Shown here: piece after piece, positions 58,471-64,000 of the stretch | Layout: every line of letters begins with the position of its first letter | Position numbering within the stretch: position 1 is the stretch's first letter | Source of the DNA: Cycas panzhihuaensis | Taxonomy: Eukaryota; Cycadophyta | Length of the DNA: 64,000 nucleotides | Direction: 5' to 3' | NCBI GenBank assembly: GCA_023213395.1 | Contig: CM041465.1 | Location: 13,082,001-13,146,000 of the forward strand | Notes under the pieces: generated by a model | The model's database searches: none | What the model saw: the letters and a program-made list of their open reading frames with translations, nothing else | What the model was told of the DNA's origin: nothing | Program-made: the position numbers and the translations under genes

Positions 58471-61400
58471 GTTTCCTAGCTATTGGGAATGGATCAGAAC
58501 ACCGTCACATAGGTATAGTCAGGTATATATTCTATCTCTAGCACTCTATCATGTTATTACATCTATTTTTGTATATGATGTTTATATAGTTACTTAAGTG
58601 CTTGATTGGTTTACTGATCATCTTACCTATGCATTACATCTACCTATAACGACTAGGGCTTTGGTCCAATGGCATAATAGCTCATAGGTGATCTCCCTCC
58701 TAGTTATAGGTACTCAGGGGCCTTCACAGCCTGACTTATGTACACCATGATCTACTTCACTATAACTATTCCCTTTCTTCTCCACTTCATCTATCCCTTA
58801 ATCCATCCAAGGTAGTTTATTAAGAGTGTTCATGGATAGGTGCCTCCTCGCCCCACATTGCTTGCTCGTCACTTGGTTTCTCCTTATACCTCATCAGGAT
58901 CTACTGCCTAGCAACCTTTTACATCCTGGCACCTCGATTTTCACCTTTTTCTTAAGGTTTTGACCTTGTTATGTAACTTTGTCACATGTTTTTGGTTTGT
59001 AGAATGGTCCTAGGTTAGTGTATAAACCTCTAGGAGGGAGTTCCAAACCCTTGGTAGGGCTTGCTCCCCTCTCTTACTCTATTTTATTGGTTATCTTCAT
59101 TATTTTATGTTTCTAATGTCACCCTGTAGCCTTTTCTGTCTGCTCTACTCTAATTGTTGTGCACCGCTAATATATTCGTAGTGCTATAAATAAGTTTGCG
59201 GTGCAACTATTATGTGGTTTGTCATAGCTAGAAATGGTTAATTTTGGTCTTTGTGCCTAGACAATGCATTACCCTGCCTCAAGACTTGCCCAAGTTGAGC
59301 CCTAATGGCCTTGAGGCCTTCCTAAAGAAACAAAAATCCCAAAATTTGAAATCATTCTTATCATTCTTCCATTCAACCTAAGGAAAAAAGAATTTTTTGT
59401 AGGAAAACAACTCTTTCCTTTCATTCTTCATTCTCCAGCTCTCTTCCACTCCTCCTACACATAAGAATTATAGGTTTTCTTCCACAAGTGAGGAGAGGAT
59501 AGCTAAGAGTAGGCCAAACCAAGTAAGGAAAGCCTCCCTGTCAAGCAAATCACAAAGGATCTTCCCCTTCTCCTCACAAAGAAGAGGTTTCATCTCCTTC
59601 AACATCATTCTTTAACTTGAAATATCATCCTTGCATGGTAAATCTGTTTCCCCTAATTTTCCCTTACAGGAATCTCATTTTATGTGGTTTACTCTTTGCT
59701 ATTTTTATCCATATGACCCTAGATCTATGCTTGGAATAGTTTTGTATTGAGTTTTGGCCATATTTTGCTTAGCACAATGAGGCAATACCTCCTCTTCACC
59801 ATCTTTCTCATCCTCTAACACCAAATCCTCTAGATTTTTGGAGAGAGAAGCCAAACCAAGCCAAAGGAGCTTGTGAAGAGGCCTATAGGTTGGAGTTCCA
59901 ACTCCTAAAGCCACCTCTCACTTGGGAAATTCCCTCCTAATGCTTTGAGGTGCATTTCCTTACACTCCACAGCTAGCTTTAGGGTTTTGGTTTGTTCTGT
60001 GGCCTGCAAACATGCATATCCATTTTGCATTTACTTCCAAAGCCTAGCCAAATGAGCTACCTATAGCTCGTAGGGATCCATTGCCACTTAGAGAAGCTTG
60101 CAATCCCAAGTCAACTTTCATTTTCTTTCCCCTCTTTGTATGTTATGTTGTTGCACACACTCACCTAAATCAATGAATGGAAAATACACAATCTTATATT
60201 TGCTTCACCTTTCTTTCACATATATACATAGTAATGCTGTAAACAAAGAATATACATATACACATATATCTTGCTTGTAGGAGGACTTGCTCTATTTTGT
60301 GTTGTAGGTTGAAGACCATTTTATGAATCAAGTAATAAATCACAAAAAGGGTAGCATTGCACTTATTTCTAGTTTTGTTTTAGCTTCATTCCCATTTTTA
60401 TTATTATGTCATTTCTTGTTAGGGATGGTAAGTAAGTCCCACTTGGAAGATAAAGGAAGGTAAAGAAGCCCTCCCTCCAACTCCAATGACTTTTGTGGCA
60501 AGTAACGGAAATGACAATAGTAGTATCTTATGGGGATGTGTCACAAAGAGTGGCAATGAAGGGGAATAACAAAATGCAGGACCAAACACCACAACTAGGT
60601 ACATACATTCCTACGTACCCTTCTTCTCCTTTCTTTCTCCCCCTATCCCATCTTTTCAATTCTAGAAAGAAAAAAAAAAGAAAATGAAAAGAATTAAAGA
60701 TTTCTCTTTGAAAGTCTTTTTTCCTTTCGTTGCATGTTGTAAAGGGGAGGGAAACAAAGAGATCATATCATTTTGCATTCATTTTTAGGGAACATTTACC
60801 TCTTAAAGAACCCAATCCTCCTCTTACTAAAAGAGGAGGTGTACCCATGCAAGGCAACTTCTTGTGTTAAACCTTTCCTTTCCTCTTCCATGCTTGTAGC
60901 CTTTATTGCATCCATCTAGAGGTGAAACAAAGTAAGGGGATAAATAGGGAAAATATTGCGATGTTATTCCATATGCTTGCTTTGAATTTCTTAGTGTATT
61001 TCCTTTCTTTGGTAGTAGCCATCTTTATTTGAAATTGAAATGCCACCATAAACCTACACAAAAAAAACCAAACCACACATTACTATATAGTAAACATCAA
61101 TCCCAAAGATCTTTCTGTTCTTCTTAGAAACCCAAGAAGACTTCATAACCTAGTTGCCACAATATATTTGTAGCTTCTGTCCACCTCTTTTCATTGCACC
61201 CATACCATCTTTCTCTTATTGCCTTCCAAGAAGAGATTACAACTCAGGTTGACCCTCGAATGGTAGAAACATTCTCTCCTTCTTAGAGACTTGGTTCTCA
61301 AGACCCTACCCTCTTCTTGATACACTTATAAACTTTGAGTAGGCTTACCAAAGTTGCTTCTCACCTAGTCACTACTCTTTCCCACTTTTTGCTTGTCTCC

Positions 61401-61692
61401 TTTTTCGAAAGGAGGTCTAGCTCCTCTTCTTTCCCTCCAAGGATAGAAGAGCTTCCTCTTTAGGCTATTCAGCTACCCAAAGATGCCTCATTGCCTAACT
61501 CAAACTCAGGAGGGTATCTAGGAAGAATAGAGGGTTATCACACTATTTGTGAGTCCATGAACCTACATTCTGATACGTGGATGCCCTTTGAGGGTGGCCT
61601 ATTCTTCCTTTGAGGTATCCAAGCCCCTTTTGGAGTTTTAGTGTTGGCTTAAAAGTCCTTATTTGTAGTGACCCCCTAGAGGCATGCTTCCA
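58471..61692 (+). repeat. 5' LTR of element C (3222 bp)
   Basis: Starts TGTTTCCTAGC and ends GCATGCTTCCA; aligns with the solo LTR. A stem GCACCGC/GCGGTGC (59161-59204) sits where the solo LTR has two palindromes. Small open frames inside it are not genes. Confidence 0.83.
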
Positions 61693-62131
61693 CTAGTGAC
61701 CATACTAGGGAACTACTAATAAGGGAATACCATAGTTATCCTTTATGTTAGTATTTTCCTTTCTTTTTTTCTATACCTCCTAAATTTATGGGCCAACCCC
61801 TAACACCTTCCTCATTCTATTTGTTATTATTTCTTTCGTGACTTTAGGAGAGATATGAATATGACATTTTTCATGTCACTTGTAAGGTCCTCCCCCCATC
61901 TCAGAAGAGTCTTCATACTCCTCCCTCCTTTTATTTCATTCTGAATTGGCAATAAAGGGATACCTATCATAGTGGGCATACCATGCCTATGTTTTTGAAA
62001 CCCAAGACCATATTCTAACTTCCCTTCAAGATTCCACCCAAGAGGGTGATGATCCCATCTTTTACCTAAGTGACCAAGAGCACCCAAACTACCATCAATT
62101 TCCCACATACAACATAGGTGCATCTACTTCT
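61693..62131 (+). other. Leader of element C
   Basis: Between LTR and gag start. I could not identify a standard primer-binding site: the bases after the LTR are CTAGTGACCATACTAGGG, similar to those of element A (CTAGCAACCATAATGGGG), so this conserved block may hold it. Confidence 0.5.
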
Positions 62132-63200
62132 ATGGAGTATTATCACCCTGGTGATAGTTCCTATGGGGACTACCCTATAGGTCCCATCTCACATAAGAAG
62201 CCTTCCACCTTATATGAGCAAGTGGGAACCCGTCCCGCAGATGTTGTAGAAGTGTTTCAACAATTCTTCCAAGCTACAAGTACCCAACTACCTTTGAAGT
62301 GGCTAAAAAGCATCCTTCGTAGCATGGCACCATCCTCTTCTACATATGTGCCTCGATTTCTCTCAACCTATATCTATAGCCATGATAGGACCACCTCTTA
62401 TTATTCCATCCTCTTCGCACTTTCCTCACATCCAAGGCACTATTTAGGGTGCACTCATATCCTAAATTGTTGTGAGAATTCCCCTCCCAAGTTAGGCAAC
62501 CATGTCTCAACCAACTATGGTTCATGCTCCTCTTACATGACTTAAGGGACCTTCACATCCCCAATCTTTGAGCCATGTAGGACCTATCCCTGTGCACCTT
62601 CATCCACAATTAGTGGGCCCTTCTCTTTATATACCTCTAGGGTATACATCCTAACCTTGGGGGCATGGAAAGGGAAACCCCTTTCTAGTTTATGGGGTGG
62701 ATTCATTACACCCATATAGAGTTGCACCTCCTACAGGTGGCCCATATAGGCAAAATTCCATCCTTCACCCACCTTCTTCGTCTTCTTGTTTAACCTCATA
62801 CATGATGCCTTCCCAAGGAGGATTCATCCCTCCTCAAGGCCCTTTCTCTCATATGCCCTCTCAACAAGGGGCATACCCTCAAGGTGTAGTGAGCCCTTCT
62901 CACTTTCTCCCCTCTTATCCAACCTTCCCTCAAATAGGAATGGGTCCTTTCCATCAAGCAGGTAGGAACCTATATCCTTCTTATGCTAAAACTCCTAAAA
63001 GAGGACTTGGGTATCCATACCCACCTCCTTCCTCTTCTCTTATTGATGCACCAGATCAACCAACAGTTCGTCTCTTCATTGATTATAAGTTGACTCCATT
63101 ATCCATTAAGGCACTTAGGACTAACCCACTACCTCACCCTCCTAAGGTATCTAAATTTGATGGGACCTCCACATCACAAGACCCAATCAAGTATTGTTAG
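62132..63200 (+). pseudogene. Gag N-terminal part (element C)
   Basis: Opens with 'MEYYHPGDSSYGDYPIGPIS' and 'YEQVGTRPADVVEVFQQFFQ', and becomes Pro/Tyr/Ser-rich with 'DSLHPYRVAPPTGGPYRQNS'. The second frame (62697-63200) runs to 'PHPPKVSKFDGTSTSQDPIK', the entry to the gag core. Two frame breaks lie near 62540 and 62690. Element A has the same N-terminal piece. Confidence 0.8.
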
Positions 63201-64000
63201 GAGATTCTCCATGGTATGCATTGATTATTAGGCTTACGACCATATCTTAATGAAGGTGTTTCCCTACTCATTGCATGGAGATGTTCTCAATTGGTTTTAC
63301 CATCTCCTTGCTTACTCTATCTACTCTTTTCAATAGCTTATGGATGAATTCATTAACTACTTTGATGGAGTTCATCCTTTTGAGAGTGGGATCAAAGCCC
63401 TACTCTCTCTTAAGCAAGGTCATAATGAAATGAATCATGACTTTGTGAGGTGCTTCCATGACCTCCTTCATTTTATGAAGGCCACATTGCCTAAGAAATT
63501 AAAGAGGGACCTTTTCATGAATACCCTTCATCCTAAAGTCCATATTGAAGTCCTCAAAATGGGGGAAACAACATGCAAGTCTGCCATAGAGAAATTCTTG
63601 GTGCTTGAGGCCATTAAGATCTAGGCAGGTCTTAAAAAGGCTCTTAAGTCATTGTAATGATGCGAGGCACCCCCTCTGTCACACGATTAATAACCCCAAA
63701 AACCTCCAAGGCCCTCTTCCCATGCAAAGGAAAGGACCTTGTATCCCATGACTTCTTCCATACATTTGTTCAAATGTATGGTGAGGGAGATAAAACTCTA
63801 ACCTTCTCAATTGCCTTTAAACTCTCATAGGCCTATCCACCAAGCATCTTAATCCACACCACCCAAAAACATAAACACCCACTCTTCTTAAGCCAGGAAG
63901 ACTAGACCCTCCTCATAAAAGAAGTGGTGCTCTATCCATAGTGAGTGCTTTCATGAGGATCTACAATGTTAGGTGTAATACCTAGAGCTTACCCCACCTC
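63201..64000 (+). pseudogene. Gag core and zinc knuckle (element C)
   Basis: The open part (63340-63624) reads 'DEFINYFDGVHPFESGIKAL', 'DFVRCFHDLLHFMKATLPKK' and 'VLKMGETTCKSAIEKFLVLE'. A knuckle 'KWCSIHSECFHEDLQC' follows near 63925-63970, with all four C/H ligands present, unlike in B. The frame is stopped between the two. Confidence 0.85.

Larger units (their letters stand above)
58471..64000 (+). mobile_element. Element C: Tat-like element, 5' LTR and gag, cut by the window end
   Basis: A 3222-bp 5' LTR (58471-61692) is followed by the leader and gag. It is the only copy that keeps both the 5' LTR and the start of gag. The pol region lies beyond the window. Confidence 0.85.

Noticed and set aside
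61693-61712. Primer-binding site of the Tat-like family
   Set aside because: The block after the LTR is similar in C and A but does not clearly match a tRNA 3' end that I can name, so no site is called.

Overview
The window is plant nuclear DNA made almost entirely of decayed, nested LTR retrotransposons. I found no host gene, tRNA, rRNA or CRISPR array. Evidence for a plant: Ty1/copia and Ty3/gypsy polyproteins, a copia primer-binding site complementary to initiator tRNA-Met, Tat-type gag and protease motifs, and a plant mobile domain (PMD, aminotransferase-like) coding region. The depth of nesting suggests a large, repeat-rich seed-plant genome; the species cannot be told from this window.

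Layout. 1-1377: tail of a Ty3/gypsy element (+) with gag end, protease, polypurine tract and 3' LTR. 1430-2440: fragment of a PMD gene (+). 2536-3713: a 160-190 bp direct repeat, AT microsatellites and an LTR-like insert. 5338-8438: solo LTR of a Tat-like family, with GAAGG duplicated at both ends. 8647-31945: element A (-), a Tat-like element with 3' LTR, archaeal-type RNase H, antisense PMD gene, integrase, RT/RNase H, protease and gag. A is split at its protease by a complete copia element (20505-28109, -, flanked by ATTCG). 31946-36300: element D (-), a related 3'-truncated gypsy. 36437-39817: a 3.4-kb non-coding LTR element flanked by CAAGC. 42011-55518: element B (+), the best preserved Tat-like copy, without its 5' LTR. 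55519-58313: second copia copy (-), only its 5' half. 58314-58470: PMD scrap of another Tat-like element (E). 58471-64000: element C (+), 5' LTR and gag, running off the window.

How the parts work together. In A and B the order is gag, protease, RT, Ty3-type RNase H, integrase, then a gene on the opposite strand coding a PMD protein, then a second (archaeal-type) RNase H on the sense strand, then polypurine tract and LTR. The antisense PMD gene in B carries a GT-AG intron whose removal keeps the reading frame. Such an intron survives reverse transcription because it is not an intron in the sense genomic RNA. PMD sequence occurs in four separate elements here (A, B, E and the 1430-2440 fragment), so it is a lineage component rather than a chance insertion. 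All coding regions are broken, mostly by stops explained by C-to-T change, so none of the elements appears autonomous now.
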